Shown: positions 32,266 to 44,622, counted from the stretch's first letter. The stretch is 64,000 nucleotides of DNA from Megalopta genalis (GCF_051020955.1 NC_135021.1:15109962-15173961); one strand, 5' to 3'. A program made the numbers and translations. Notes: a model not told the origin generated them from the letters alone.

Positions 32266-32311
<46 letters not shown>

Positions 32312-33223
32312 TCCCTTTCTCTCTGATCCGACTGAATCACGATGATATCCCTGTGACGAGCGCAGACGTCCCTCTCGATGACTGGCCGAGTCGATTTCCT
32401 CTCCCATTGGATACCGACGCGGCGCGGATTAAAGCGGCCGTGCCACCACGTAAATTACTGCTTAACGCTGCGCGAGCCTAACTCCGTACATGGCGCTACT
32501 GTCGTGCAAATAAGTCGGGACTTTGACCTTACGCTATACGCTCGCGGAATTCGAAATATCCCCCCGGCCGAGCCTCCGGGATACGGACGTCGCCGCTCCT
32601 CACAGAGGACAATCGCGAGAAGCGGACGTTCGAGCCCGAGGATCGCCAGTGGTCCTCACCGGCCTCTCGCTATCTCGCGACGTCGATCTTCCGATCGCTA
32701 GAAGACGGCGCCGACCACGGGGAACAGAGGACGTTGGGTCCGAAAGGGTTCCCCGGCGATCGTCCGCAGTCCCTGGGCGTTCACCCTCTGTTAGAAAAAG
32801 TCGACACTTCGTGCTGAATATCGAATATATTTCTGCTCGCACGCTTCTACAAACGCGTCTTGTTTTCTCAAAGGTTGCGCGAAGAAGGAATAAAAAGTTG
32901 CCACGAATTCGCAGGCGTTTATTGCGATTCGAACTCGCCCTTGCCGAGTGGAACTTGTACTTCGACCCGAAATACTTGCCGTTCGTGGCGATTCATTCAC
33001 GAACGCTGTTTCATTGAACGATTTTTTAAAGCGGTTTTGCTTTTTTTGAAGACAGGTAACACCCTACTATTTAAAATGTGACCGAAACGAACAATGCGCC
33101 TGTTGGGACTCGTAATTGAAAAGAAAAATAAACGTTGAACGTATTTAATTAAATTGTATTGAACGTATTTAGTTGAAAAATTATAGGCGATAGAAATGTG
33201 TGCTCTGACATAATTGAAGTGTG
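31696..33223. other. Unique block with (TC)n
   Basis: (TC)n at about 32270-32311. CpG-rich at 32350-32800. Frames of 65-164 codons are Arg/Ser-rich without domains. No gene is supported. Confidence 0.5.
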
Positions 33224-33381
33224 TACAGTAATGTCTCCCTAATTGACGCTCAGATTGCGCACAAGAATGGACGATTTGGGAAGAGGAGGTACGATTATTC
33301 GAACCTTGCGTCTCGTTTTTATAGTTGTTGGCAATCGGCGACTATAACAATCTGAGCGTCAATTAGAGAGACATTACTATA
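33224..33381. mobile_element. Family 2 MITE with internal deletion
   Basis: Left end TACAGTAATGTCTCCCTAAT and right end GAGAGACATTACTATA, but the second inner arm is missing: the sequence passes from GGCGACTATAA directly to CAATCTGAGCGTC. Confidence 0.8.
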
Positions 33382-33560
33382 GTCGTTAAGGAAATAAAAG
33401 TCTCCAGAAGAGTTCATGAGGAAATTGCAATTCTCTGGAGCATGTGTTTAAGATTGTTCTCAGTGCATTTTAGTTTTTTAAGATCTGCAAGGATTTCTAG
33501 CGATGTAGAATAGTTTACGATCCGAAAGGATTCGGAATAGTTCAGAAGGACGTCTGCAGA
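33382..33560. repeat. Dispersed repeat of unknown class, copy 2
   Basis: It matches 18244-18420 (AAAAGTCTCCAGAAGA, GCAATTCTCTGGAGCAT, GCGATGTAGAATAGTTTAC), again directly right of a family 2 element. The two copies diverge after about 33555. Confidence 0.8.
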
Positions 33561-33600
33561 TGCAGAATAGTCCGAAAGAATTTCCGAAGATAATGATTAA

Positions 33601-33727
33601 ATTTATAATTGTTGACAATTCGTAACTATAAAAACGAGCCGCAAGGCTCGAATAATCGTGTCTCCTCTTCCCAAATTGTCCATTTTTATCAATCAGTCTG
33701 AGCGTCAGTTAGGGAGACATTACTGTA
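33601..33727. mobile_element. Family 2 MITE, right half
   Basis: ATTTATAATTGTTGACAATT, then AAAAACGAGCCGCAAGGCTC through to GGGAGACATTACTGTA. The left half is absent. Confidence 0.8.
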
Positions 33728-33751
33728 CTACGTCACAGTCGCGTGACTAAT

Positions 33752-33957
33752 TACAGCAAATTCTCCCAAATTGTCCCTCAGCTTGTACACAAAAATGGAT
33801 AATTTAGAAACTGGAGGTACGATTATTCGAGCTTTGACAGTTGTTGACAATTGGCGACTATAAAAACGAGCCGTGAGGCTCGAATAATCGTATCGCCTCC
33901 TCCGAAATTGTCCATTTTTGTTTACAAGTTGAGGAACAATTTGGGAGAATTTATTCA
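33752..33957. mobile_element. Family 2 variant with different ends
   Basis: It shares the inner arms (ACGATTATTCGAGC, AAACGAGCCGTGAGGCTCG), but its ends read TACAGCAAATTCTCCCAAAT and TTTGGGAGAATTTATTCA. It is a distinct subfamily adjacent to the previous copy. Confidence 0.75.
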
Positions 33958-35989
33958 ATGTGAACGATACGCGCCAAACTTCCGTGAGACAAACATCCTG
34001 AAAAAAAGATTTTGCTACGATGATATTGTAGGATATCGTATAAAATTTGAGGGAGTCGCCTAAACAGATTGGGATAATTGGTCTCTTCACCGGCAAGCGT
34101 TTGATGAGACAAGATTTTTATAAGGAATATTGAACGCGACTTGCTCGAATAACTCATTCAAGATAAACTGGAGAGATTGACCTTTAAATTTAGACACCAA
34201 AAGCTTCTAAAAACAATCTACTACTTTGCACACGCGTTTCAATGAATTAGAATCATAGTGGTGTAAGTCACACTTCTTTAAATTTTGACTTATTTCTTAA
34301 AATATAATCGGTACATGCCAAAAATGTTAAAACGACAAGTGGAATAATTTTTAGAATTAATATAAAGTAACTTAACTCTGCGTTATCTTACCGATAAACT
34401 TGGTCAATAAACAATACATATATTAGTTAACAATAACACTCTTTGTTTCTCACAGTGAGAAAAGTGTGGCGTAAGTTGCTACGATTCTGACCCACTCGTT
34501 TATGAAGAACACGGTCAAGACGAACACGTGACGAATTTTGAGAAACTATTGTCTGCAAGGAACAGAACTTAAATAGCAAGACAATACTTATTACAAGACC
34601 GCGGATTTTATGAGTTTACGAACAAAACTGGACAACTGCAATTTGAAACACCCGAAAGGAAGAATAGAAAAGCGTCAGTATACTACTTTCTCTCTGCTAA
34701 AATAATTAAGCAAAGAAAGAAATTCGAAAGTAACTGCTGCGCTTTGTGACGGACGCAACAAAATTCGCGCATTTTGCGAACATCCAGGAGTCTAGGTATT
34801 ACAGACATCGTACGTACGACCGCAAAGCTGTCGAAAGCGTTCGTTCAAAAGAGGAATAGCCGGCAGAATACGGAAGCAAAAAGTAGAAACAAAAGTTGGA
34901 CAATCAAAGAGCCACGGCTCTCCCTTTGCGAGCCCTGGCGAGAACGTTTGTAGAAGTCGGCTAACCGCAATGAATACTTATAATAAGAGGACATGCGCGT
35001 ATAATGCGTCGCGTGTGTACGGCGATCTTCACCCCAAATCGCTCGGGGGTTCCACGAGGAAACGATACAATGGTCCTAGAATGGCGATTATTCAGGTTGG
35101 GGTGGATTATGGGACGGTTATTGAGGCCAACTCCTGTTCCCCAGCGGAGATCCGTTTGCGCCTGTGTCGTCCGAGGCACAGGCACACGCTCGCGTCCGAC
35201 GTAGGAAGGCAGGAGGATGTTGACATTAGCAGATCTGCTCGCGGATTAAAGCTTTGTGTCGCACAAAGCGCGGTCACAATGGCCGGGGGGTTCCGGGGCC
35301 CGCTGTATGCGCGACCTTATGTGCCCCCGCTGGCACGTAATAACGCTGTCGATTTCCTATTAAGGATTCAGGCGCACTCGAGAAGCGCAGATAACTATCG
35401 GCCAATCCCGGCCCTATCAGCCTCGAAACCGTCCGCGTGGCTCTATGTCTTCGCGGATCATCCTATGCAGATTTCTCCTGGACCCTGATGGAGCGGCCCT
35501 CCGGGACGATCCTAATTTCGAAGAAGATTGCCCGCGGAATTCGTCGAGGATTGTTTGATGTCCGCATGGCCGAGCCTTTGGAGATTGCTCTGGCCGATCG
35601 TTCGAGATGAAGGACTGTCGGGTGTCCTTCAGTTTTGATAGCCGCGTCGGATGGACGATGATTCAGTCTTAGCTTGTGCGGTCGGGCCCGGTCCGTCTTG
35701 TTGGATGCGTCGACTGCACAGTCGATCGAGTCGGTAACTTTCCTCGAACCTTAGCCTCGAGGGTTCCATTTTACCGCGAGAAATCGATCGGAGTCTATCC
35801 AGGTGAGATAAATCATTAACAACATAAACCCACCGAGCATTGAAAACTCGCTTCATAAAAATGGCAAGACTGAATTTATTTAAACCTCCCGCCCTTCCCG
35901 TTGCGATGTATGCTTCAGCTAAAAAATATACTCGATCGTTTCTTATCAACGGACTAGGGATTTTGATGAAAAACGAAAAGTTTCAGCAT
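33958..35989. other. Mostly unique block
   Basis: 33958-34930 is AT-rich and contains a family 3 left-end relic at 34596-34680 (AGACCGCGGATTTTATGAG). 34930-35800 is CpG-rich. A + frame of 172 codons (34970-35488) and its shadows have no recognisable domain. No gene is supported. Confidence 0.45.
34596..34680 (+). mobile_element. Family 3 MITE left-end relic
   Basis: AGACCGCGGATTTTATGAGT then ACGAACAAAACTGG match the left side of the family. No right end is seen. Confidence 0.4.
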
Positions 35990-36113
35990 CGATTGCAAGA
36001 CAGAGCGAAGTGTAACTTTCTTTCTTTAATAATGTTGTTAAGTTGAAATTAGTACGCGAACATTCTTAGCCTCTTTTCTAATCTTTTCATAGACTGCATA
36101 GAATCCGTGGTCG
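35990..36113 (-). mobile_element. Family 3 MITE, inverted partial copy
   Basis: It ends in TGCATAGAATCCGTGGTC, the inverse of the left terminus, preceded by TTGCAAGACAGAG and CTTTCTTTCTTTAATAA as in other inverted copies. The other terminus is degenerate. Confidence 0.5.
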
Positions 36114-36942
36114 ACTCGTCAAAGAATCTTTGCAGCTACAGCAATTTTAAGCGCGGCAGGTTTAACGTTGCAGACTGATTGGCTAGACGGTGCTCCATAC
36201 GACGAGGCGTCCCCTAAACGGCAAGCCACGTGATAATGGACGTATCAGATGTTTCGCTATTTGCCCAGTCGATCAAAGTCTTGTCAGGTAGCATCGCGTC
36301 AAACAGCGCGCTTAGCGAACTAATCCCGGCCCTTAATAATCGCTTACGCGTGTTCAGCGATAAACGGGGAAGACGTACGAACCCGGTCATCGACATTATC
36401 CCGACCGGGCTCGCCAGCCGTAACGTTGAACCCGGTTGCTCCTTCTGCGCGGTGCAGCGTCTTTTACAGCGCGACCGACCCACCCCCGTAACCCCGTACG
36501 ACGTCACTAATACCGAGGCGCGCGTGTTCGCGATGGCCGTTTTCTCTGTATTTTTAGTGTTCTCCGAAATGAAGTTGCGAAAAGTGAGGTGGTTCTAACG
36601 TCGCCGATGTCGCTGCCAGCAGCGGTCCCGCTACGTAATATCTTCGTAAGCTCCGTCTTTTATGACAGGACTAGAGCGCCTCTCAAGGATATTGGTAATC
36701 TTCGGGCTGGCTGTAATATTGGCGGCGCAGTGATCTCTCGCCCGAAGACCTCCGCCACCCTCTTCAGCCCTTCTCTGTCGTCGTCGTCGTCGCCGTCGCC
36801 GTCGTCGTCGTCGATGTCGTAGCTCGCCACCCCCCGTCTGCTCACGAACCCGAGACCACCGCTGCTACCCTCTCACCCCCAGGGCCGCCCAAGACCCGTC
36901 TCTCCTACGCTCGCATCTCTCTCTGTCTCTCTCTCTCTCTCG

Positions 36943-36983
<41 letters not shown>

Positions 36984-37755
36984 TCTCGCTCACTCTCTGC
37001 CACCCTCTCGCATCACCGCCCCCGACCCTTTCGCCTCGAACACCCCCACTTCACCCCTCGTACAGGCAGGCGTATTGACGCGGCTTTGCAGCCACATTCC
37101 GGGCTAAGGACATGGAACGCGAGTCTACCTACGTACCCCGCTGCTCCCCACACCAGCCCCGACCCCACCTTCGATCTTTTATCACGCCTTCCGCCACCCC
37201 TTGACCAATGTTGTAAAGCTCCGCTCTCCGGGCTTGCGAGCATCAGACAGTCCTGCCGGAGGATCATCGCGGGGACGTCCTCGGAATCGTCCTTCCAGTT
37301 TCATTGTGACGGCATTCGTTCTTGATGACCGATCACCGGTAAGAAATCGGAGGAATGATCGTTTAGCGGGTGGCTACTTTGCGCGGCAGGATTTTTATAC
37401 GGTAATCTTGAATTGATTTATCGTTAAACTGAGTATATATAGAAGAGAGATTGTTGGAGGCACTTGCCGAATGATTTTCGCAAGATTTGTTCTTGAGGTT
37501 TGATTTCCGAGACATATTTCGAGTAGATTGGATTAAGCAATCAGTCTTGCGAATTTCGACACGGTATAGGAATCGAAGATAGCTCGTCGAGGGTGCAACT
37601 GTCAAGGTTGTGTCGCGATTCTGAACCCTCCTAAACAAATCATAAAAGTTGTAATATACGTTTGATAATTCGATACGATAATTTCTGTTATAAACCGATA
37701 TGCATTATATGAGCGAAGGTCACTGGAACCATTCAGAGTGCAACTATGGGGGTTG
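36114..37755. other. Unique CpG-rich block with GTC and TC runs
   Basis: An imperfect GTC triplet run lies at about 36776-36818 and interrupted (TC)n at about 36905-36980, in a C/T-rich strand-biased stretch. No gene is supported; frames here are low-complexity. Confidence 0.5.
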
Positions 37756-37975
37756 TACAGTAATGTCTCTGATTGACGCTCAGATTGTGCACAAAAATGG
37801 ACAATTCGGGAAGGGGAGATACGATTACTCGAGCCTTGCAGCTCGTTTTTATAGTTGTTGACAATCGATAACCATTAAAAAATACGAGCCACAAGGCTGG
37901 AACAATCGCATCTCCTCTTCCCGAATTGTTCATTTTTGTGCGCAATCTGAGCGTCAATTAAAGAGATATTACTGT
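37756..37975. mobile_element. Family 2 foldback MITE, full-length
   Basis: Left end TACAGTAATGTCTCTGATTG, right end AAAGAGATATTACTGTA, with complete inner arms (ACGATTACTCGAGCCTTGC and inverse). 220 bp, like the 18025 copy. Confidence 0.9.
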
Positions 37976-40725
37976 ATCGTAATTTGATATCTTGCCAAGC
38001 TAGATAAAAACGCTTCGATTTCCGTTCTAAGGCGACGGAAAGCAATGAACGGAGGCGAGTCGAATTCACCGAGAGGGTGCAACCGCGGAGATCTTAGCGC
38101 ATTTTCGGGTCCCCCGAAGAAGAGTTGTCCCCGGCACCACGAAATCCCGGACCAATCACGCGGCTCGCAAGTTCGCCATTCTAATCTTAAGTACCGCGTA
38201 ATAGCCTGTTCACGCGTCCGATGCACAAACAACCGCGGCGCAATTCATTTCGACAACCGTATTGTCCGCGAGACTTACGGCCGTGCCGTAACGAGGCGTC
38301 TATCGGTTCGTTATGCGGCTGGCACGCCGCAGAAGATAATTGGATAGTGCTCTCCGAAGTACTCGAGCAACAATGAGCGCGGGAATAGGCCGGCAAGACT
38401 TATGCGCAGCGTTTCTGTCCGCATTATGTTTCACGAAGGAAAGGAGGTAGGAAGGTAGGAAGGAAGAGTACCTTCTGGTGAAATGCACCTACCAGCGAAT
38501 CAGCTTCTATCGGATGAATGGCGGTTGATCCGCGACTCGCTAAGAAACCAGCGAATTGAAACGCCGAGGAATGCCTTGCGCCGTCGACAATGAGCCGTAA
38601 AAAGAAGAATCACCGGAGAAAACCAGGGCGAGGGAAAAGCGAAGGAAGAAGTCGGCGCGGGAAGGCGGGGCCGGGGGGAGGGGACACGCATTCAAAAGTT
38701 TCACGTATGAAAACCATAGGTTCTATTCAGCGACGGCCTTTCACGCGCGGCCGTGGCTTTTGTCCGACGCACAGTTTCCAGCGATAAACGTTTCACGCGT
38801 ATTTTCCGCGCTAAGGAGACGCGCGCGGCCGCGACCCCGTCAAATGGTAGATCTAGTTATTCAAATAGTCTTTCGTTAATGCGTCCGCACGGACGTTTAT
38901 CCGCATTAACACGTGCTCGCGCGGACAGGTCGCGGGCGTCGCATTATCTCGGCCGCGATTCACCGAACAAGAGGCTTTTTCTTCGCCATCGTGTCAGCGC
39001 CGTGTCAGCGTCCGCGAGCGCGCGCGCGCGCGCGCGACCCTTATTTAGCTGCGAGACCGGGAACGGGAGGAAGAGGGCGGGTGGGAGAGATCGAGCCGGA
39101 GCCGGCCGCTTAATTGCAAAAATTAACGCCGCGCCACCGCGGCTGGCGGCCCAGCCCGCGACTCCGATTGTTCAAAACTAATTAGGGCCGAGATTTTATT
39201 ACGCGGGAGCGTATAATACGCTTTCCGTTTGATAGCCGCGCCACATAAAGGTCCGACGGGGCTTCTGCTCGTCTCCTCTGCTCTCCTGCTCGCTTTCCGG
39301 GCCTCCTCCGCCCCCGCGAGCGCATCCGACCCCGTCTTCGACTCTTTTCTGGACTCGCGCGCACCCGCGGGGCTCTCTTGTGAACGGGCGACAGTGTGTG
39401 AGGCCGGTAAGCCGAAGGAATCGTGGAGAGAGAGCGCGCGCGCGGGCGCGCGAGATTAACACGAGAGTAAAATAAAGGCTATTGAATTCCCCATGCCTCT
39501 CCGCACAAAAATAGCCTCCAATGAGAAAAGGAACCTTACAGTTTCTTTTCACCGCTTTCATAAAAATTTCTGAAAACTAATTTTCCTCTTATACGGACGA
39601 CGCGGCGGGGTGCCCGTGTATATAAGGAACGGACAGCCTTCGTTCGCCTCCCTCTACCTTTCCCTCTCTCTCTTTCTCTCTCTTTCTTGCTTTCCCTCTC
39701 ACCCCCTCTGTCTTTCTCCTCCTTCGCCCGTTTCTTCTTCGACCCCTACCACAGCTTTTCTTTCCCCACCTTCCCTCTCTCGATCTTTCTTTTCTTCTCG
39801 CTCTTTCTTTCACCCTTTGGCCACCACCTACAGCCACCCTTCGCCAACGTCGCCACCTACCAGCTACTCCCACCCGCCTCTCGCCACCTTCCCCGAGTTC
39901 CATTCCCACTACAGCACTTTTATACGAGGTGCTAATCTTCCAGACAAGCCCCCAACATCCCACTACCCCTTGCTCGCTCGCCCGGTTTCTCTCGCGCACC
40001 CTTTCTCCGTCTCTCTCTCTCTCTCTCTCTCTCACTCTCTCTCTCTCTTCCAATCTCTCGCTCCCTCTTCCTCTTTCTCTGTTTCTCTCCAGCCGCGTCT
40101 CTTCCTACCTCGCAACCCCCTCGGCCTGCCGCGCCTTGACTCGCCTCGACTCGACTCGCCTCGCTTCGACTCACACCCCCACCCACGCAACGTTGCTTTC
40201 ATAGCCTCTACTAAAGTCACTGTCGGGATTATAATATAATATTGCGCTTGCAAGGGTGAACGCGAGCTACAAGCCCGGCCTGGACGAGGACGCGACGAAC
40301 GGGGGGATGCCAATCTGTCGATCGTATCGGATTTGCTAACATTTCCTTTTGTACTTTGTCACCTTCGTTCTCGCCTCCCTCGGCGGCGCACCGAATACGA
40401 ATAAGGCGAGCCGATTGTAAATGGGAAGTAAGGTTGTTAAGAGACGGCGACACCTTTCGAATTGAGGCGATTGTAAGCGTTATTGCGCCCTACGAATCAT
40501 ATTTGTCGGACAAATTTGATACCGTCTTGTAAGTTATCTCATTACGATTTACAGAATCGAGAAAGATTTTGGAGATGAAACACCTTGCGAAATTTTTGAC
40601 AATCTTTTGGAATGGTATTGCCTTGTAGAAAATATCGTACCTTCGTTAGAAAATATCGTCGTAGCATGAACGATCGGAAAATACATTGCATATCGTACGA
40701 TCTAATCTGAAGTGAAATGTTTTTA
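37976..40725. other. Long unique CpG-rich block
   Basis: Very CpG-rich at 38040-39480, with an alternating GC run at about 39016-39037. A ~480 bp C/T-rich tract at about 39640-40120 includes (CT)n at about 40010-40034. The longest frame of the window (209 codons, Ser/Leu/Pro-rich) lies in that tract and is a composition artefact. No gene is supported. Confidence 0.5.
39640..40120 (+). repeat. Pyrimidine-rich low-complexity tract
   Basis: About 480 bp in which the + strand is dominated by C and T, with CTTTCTCTC-type words and a pure (CT)n core. Strong strand asymmetry. Confidence 0.85.
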
Positions 40726-40911
40726 TCATTTTTATGCATTTGTGGTAAAAATGGGTAAGCGAAATTCCAGAGGTATGAAGACATCGGAAGAATCTTACAT
40801 TTTTTACAGTTTATGAGATTATTGAAAGGAGACGTACATCTTTCTTTCACTCTTGTTTTTTATACAACTGGTACTGACAATTTATATTTTGCATAAAGAT
40901 CCGCAATTTAA
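40726..40911 (+). mobile_element. Family 3 MITE copy
   Basis: Left part TTTTTATGCATTTGTGGTAA, right end ATTTTGCATAAAGATCCGCA. The outermost left bases are lost. Confidence 0.75.
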
Positions 40912-41231
40912 TAATGATTCAAAGTGGATCGAAAATAAGTTATTGTAACCTTTCGGCAGTTCTAGTATTAAATAACAAAATCTATCAAAATGTATTACCA
41001 AAGCTTGCCGAAATATAAGGGTTATTATACTTTAACGATTATGATTTGTGTATTGTTTCCTTTTTTGCAATATATTGTGACTGTTTTGACAGAAGAACAG
41101 ACAGAAACTGTTACCCTTGCTTTAATCATCCTTACAAAAAATACTTCTACTAAAGCCTTTATTATTACATTATCTTCATCTCACTGTAATAATTGAGAAA
41201 AAATTATGTAGATGCTCTATCTTACAATTAA

Positions 41232-41270
41232 TACAGATCATTTTTATTTTGCATAAAAATCTGCTTTCTA
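41232..41270 (+). mobile_element. Family 3 MITE right-end relic
   Basis: TTTTTATTTTGCATAAAAAT followed by CTGCTTTCTA. Only the right terminus remains. Confidence 0.5.
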
Positions 41271-41317
41271 TTAATCATGAATACCAAACGATCTCAACTA
41301 CTCTTAAATCTTCCATA

Positions 41318-41323
41318 TTAACC

Positions 41324-41354
<31 letters not shown>

Positions 41355-41586
41355 CTCGAAGCCATTTTAATTGTAAATCTAAAATCATTTTTCTGACTTA
41401 GAGCATCTCCATTTTATACGACAAAGTGCATTTTATGCATACGAAATTGAGAATCGTGACTCATACAACAGTTACACTTTCAACAATTTTTTCAACCTAA
41501 ACTTTGTTAATTAAAAAATAATCTTGGAACGTGAAATAACAATTTCAGTGGCGCCTCAGAGTCACTACCCGAGGAAAAAGGGTTAA
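41318..41586. mobile_element. TTAA-bounded piggyBac-like MITE (CCCTTTG ends)
   Basis: TTAA at 41318-41321 and 41583-41586. Left end CCCTTTGCACAC with a CA microsatellite (about 41329-41355); right end inversely CCCTTTTTCCTCGGG. The body includes AACAGTTACACTTTCAACAA, shared with the 54111-54945 copy. It shares its right TTAA with the next element. Confidence 0.75.
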
Positions 41587-41825
41587 CACTTCGACCGTCA
41601 ATTCACCCGTATTTGTGTGACAGAATTATTTACTCAGATTCGATAATCAATTTTTACCCTAATCTATTCCATCTTCCTAATTGTATTAGGATCCTCGCAA
41701 CGAAAGAACGTTGAAAATGTAATCGATGTAACATTGCTTCACCTCTCAATTTAAACAAAAAAATTTCGTTAAATAAAATACTTCAATTTTATACGAGATT
41801 GTTGACGTGGCAGTTAGAGTGTTAA
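41583..41825. mobile_element. Second TTAA-bounded MITE abutting the first
   Basis: TTAA at 41583-41586 and 41822-41825. Left end CACTTCGACCGTCAA; right end inversely CACTCTAACTGCCACGTC. A different family from its neighbour, with one shared TTAA between them. Confidence 0.65.
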
Positions 41826-42670
41826 ACAAAATCCAGAGAATTGACGTCTTCGCTGTAGCACACTTTCGATACAGTTTCGAAGTTCCGGCCATAATGACGA
41901 GCAAGTCGCTGGGAAACGTCCGCGGCGTTCCGTCAGCGGAAAACGCAGTGCCAAGAAATGTCCGTCAGCGTCTTTTCACGCGTTCCCGAAACGAGTGATC
42001 GCTGGCAGGTCGTAACGAAGAGTGCCGTTCCGGGTGCGAGCATTACACGGGGAATTCGTCGTTTCGTTCTGGCCGCGGCGGAGCCGTGACGGTGTTTCGT
42101 CGTTTATTATCGGCCGGGTCGCATAACTCGTGATCGCGCTGGCTGCCGTGGTCCCGCGGGACGCGGCCGGATACGCGGGAGACGCGGGAACAATGTGGCC
42201 CGCCTCTTGAATTATTCCCTTTGATTGCTCGCTTTCGTCTCGGTTCGCTCGGCATCGGCGTGGCCGGTCCCGCCCCCGCCCTCCCGACCCCCCGCAATAA
42301 AAGAGTTTCGACCCCTGACAGCATCGTAACGCCGCGCCGCGCCTGGAGTTTGCTAACATGTCGGTAGAAGCTTCCACGCGAGATAACGAAATGAATTTTC
42401 TCTGGAAAACGTCGAAGAGAAGTTCTCTTCATCGTTGCATGAAAAGCAAATAGGAGGTGAGATTAATTTGGAGTGACGTCAATTTTGTTGTACTCATCAA
42501 AATATTGAAACTTACGAGAACCTCGTTGCATCGAATCGAATCGTTGACTCCTCGTCGTATTTTAAAGATTCGGACTCGTGACGATGATTTCTAATTGTAA
42601 TCTGTTGAGTAGGAGTGTTGCTCTGTTCTTTTATGTTGGCATAATATTCTGTTGTTCCTGTCATCAGTAT
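41826..42670. other. Unique CpG-rich block
   Basis: No supported gene or repeat. Overlapping frames on the minus strand at 41976-42432 are Arg/Ala-rich without domains. Confidence 0.5.
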
Positions 42671-42790
42671 TTAACATTGAATCTACCGTGCCGGTCGAGA
42701 TCACAAGTTTCACATTTTCCCTGTTAAAATCGCTCTAATTTTAAAGACACTTTCACAGGAAATAATCTAATTTTCTCAACACTCGAGAAC
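42671..42790 (+). mobile_element. Family 8 TTAA-type MITE, left part
   Basis: TTAACATTGAATCTACCGTG followed by CCGGTCGAGATCAC matches the left end at 21447 with the hairpin partly decayed, followed by the shared AAATCGCT and AAAGACACTTTCACAGG-like sequence. The right end is not found. Confidence 0.5.
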
Positions 42791-44261
42791 GATGGTGCTC
42801 GATTTTACTTAAATATTGTTATTTCACTATCTAGTTCCTGACATTTAATAAAAATGTTCTCACGTTTTATCGAGATCTATAATAATTTGAACATTTCTAG
42901 AGAAAGTACTTTAAAACATATGTTGAAAAAGATGTTGAGATGTATAGAGTTGAGTTGAGTTGAGATATATATATAGATCCAGTCCTTTTATTCCTATAAA
43001 GTTACACATTCTACTTACTTTCAATGCTCGTTAGATGTTAATCATTCAAGTAAATGTGTGCGCAAACGTCTTAATTACAGTAACTGTGAAGAAAACGGCA
43101 CGACAAAGGATTAATATGAACAGAGTTCTACCGCATTAGGATTTTTGTATGTGCAATTTACGAATTCTAAAAATGTACAGAGAAGAATGCGCATCTATCA
43201 AAGAATTATTCGTGTGTCGATACTCCTCGTAGAACAACATAAATGAAAGTAGACAAGGACGAGTTGAAGAATGTTCATGGCATCGAACAGTTCAATCACG
43301 GCTCCGCAATTTTCACTAGCAAGTGTCACTTTCCCCAACGTTGCAAACCCCTCGAATACATACGCCTCCAGCAGCTCTTGCAGCCGTGTCGCACGATCAA
43401 ACGTTAAACCGTGATCGTTCCATTGTCCGGCCGTCCTCGGGAGATGGATCACGCGCCTTGCCACACTATAATGGCTCTAATGTCAGCCAATAAAAGTCTT
43501 TTTGTGCTCGATATGATAGAACACCCTGTCACCGCGCGGTTCTAGCTCGCTCGCGCCCAATTTTCCCCGGACGAACCGGAAGTCGCGGGGCGTTCGTCCG
43601 TCGGGAACCCATTAAATCCCATGGATAAACCGCGAGGTATCGACCGCGCTGCGAGATTCCCAGTGAAATCTATTAACCGCGATACGGATCCGACTATAAT
43701 CATGGTCGTGGCCAGCGGCGAACAGTATCGAGCGACATTGCGCCGGTAAAATCAGTCGGAAAGCGATGACCAACGTTAGGATATTTGTGCGGGCCGGACA
43801 TCAAAGGTACCGGTATCAAAAGCAAGTGGTATCCTTCCGAGGGGGCGGGTGGTGGAAAAAGGATCCGAAATAAAAAGGGCAAAAATAAAAAGAAAGAGAG
43901 AGAGAGAGAACGCGGGTCCGCATCGGACACACAGGTTCGTGTCCACTTAGCCGTATTAACGGGAGGTTGATTGCCGCAACATCCATCCATCTGTCGGTCC
44001 GCGGACGTTCGTCTGTCCGTTCAACCCTCGAGACCACCCCCGTCTTTCCCCGACGACAAGGTCGTCAGCGGTATCAACGCTGTCGGGTCGAGTTCGCTGC
44101 GAATCCGCGTGTTTTTTCCTACAATATGTTGCTGGGACGGTTTTAGGCTCGATAAACATTCTTTTTTAGAAACTTCGAAGCGTGAAAATTAGGGTTCGGC
44201 AATCTCGCATTCTCGCGTCGAAGACGTCTCATTTTTCGGGAAATATCATACAGGAAATTTA
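42791..44261. other. Unique block
   Basis: AT-rich to about 43200 (a TTGAG run and TA run at about 42948-42975), then more balanced and CpG-bearing. No supported gene. Confidence 0.5.
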
Positions 44262-44622
44262 TACAGGGTGTCCCGTAATTATGTTAACACCCGGAAAGGA
44301 ATGATTCCTGAGGTGATTTGAAGTAACTTTTTCCTCAGCGAAAATGCAATCCGCGGCTTCGTTTACGAGTTATTAACGAAAAACACCGACCAATGGGAGG
44401 CGAGATATGCTGGCGCGTGGCGACCGAGCGGGCAAACCCTAGTTCCGTTCATTGGCTCGACCGCCACGCGCCAGTCGATCTCGCCTCTCATTGGTCAGTG
44501 TTTTTCGTTAATAACTCGTAAACAAAGCAGCGGATTGCATTTTTGCTGAGGAAAAAGTTACTTCAAATGACCTCAAGAATCACCTCTTTTCACGTGTTAA
44601 CATATTTATGGGATACCCTGTA
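44262..44622. mobile_element. Foldback MITE, family 1, subfamily C
   Basis: Ends TACAGGGTGTCCCGTAATTA and GGATACCCTGTA. The outer arms have their own sequence (GTTAACACCCGGAAAGG), while the CCAATG and GCGCG inner arms and GTAACTTTTTCCTCAGCG are shared with the 4117 copy. Confidence 0.9.

Noticed and set aside
33030..33058. GAAGACAG|GTAACA after a T-rich run
   Set aside because: Purines separate the T run from the AG and the donor is weak.
34258..34490. Possible MITE with GTGGTGTAAGTCACAC / GTGTGGCGTAAGTT ends
   Set aside because: The end similarity is partly direct rather than inverted and too weak to define termini.
34970..35488. 172-codon + frame
   Set aside because: No recognisable domain and overlapping open frames on both strands in CpG-rich DNA.
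35788..35806. TCTATCCAG|GTGAGA as a ratchet point
   Set aside because: Good donor but no pyrimidine tract upstream.
39610..40239. Longest open frame of the window (209 codons, + strand)
   Set aside because: It lies wholly in the pyrimidine-rich tract and encodes Ser/Leu/Pro low complexity. Parallel frames are also open there; no domain.
43198..43464. 88-codon minus-strand frame with protein-like composition
   Set aside because: No recognised domain, and the frame lacks a convincing ATG start.
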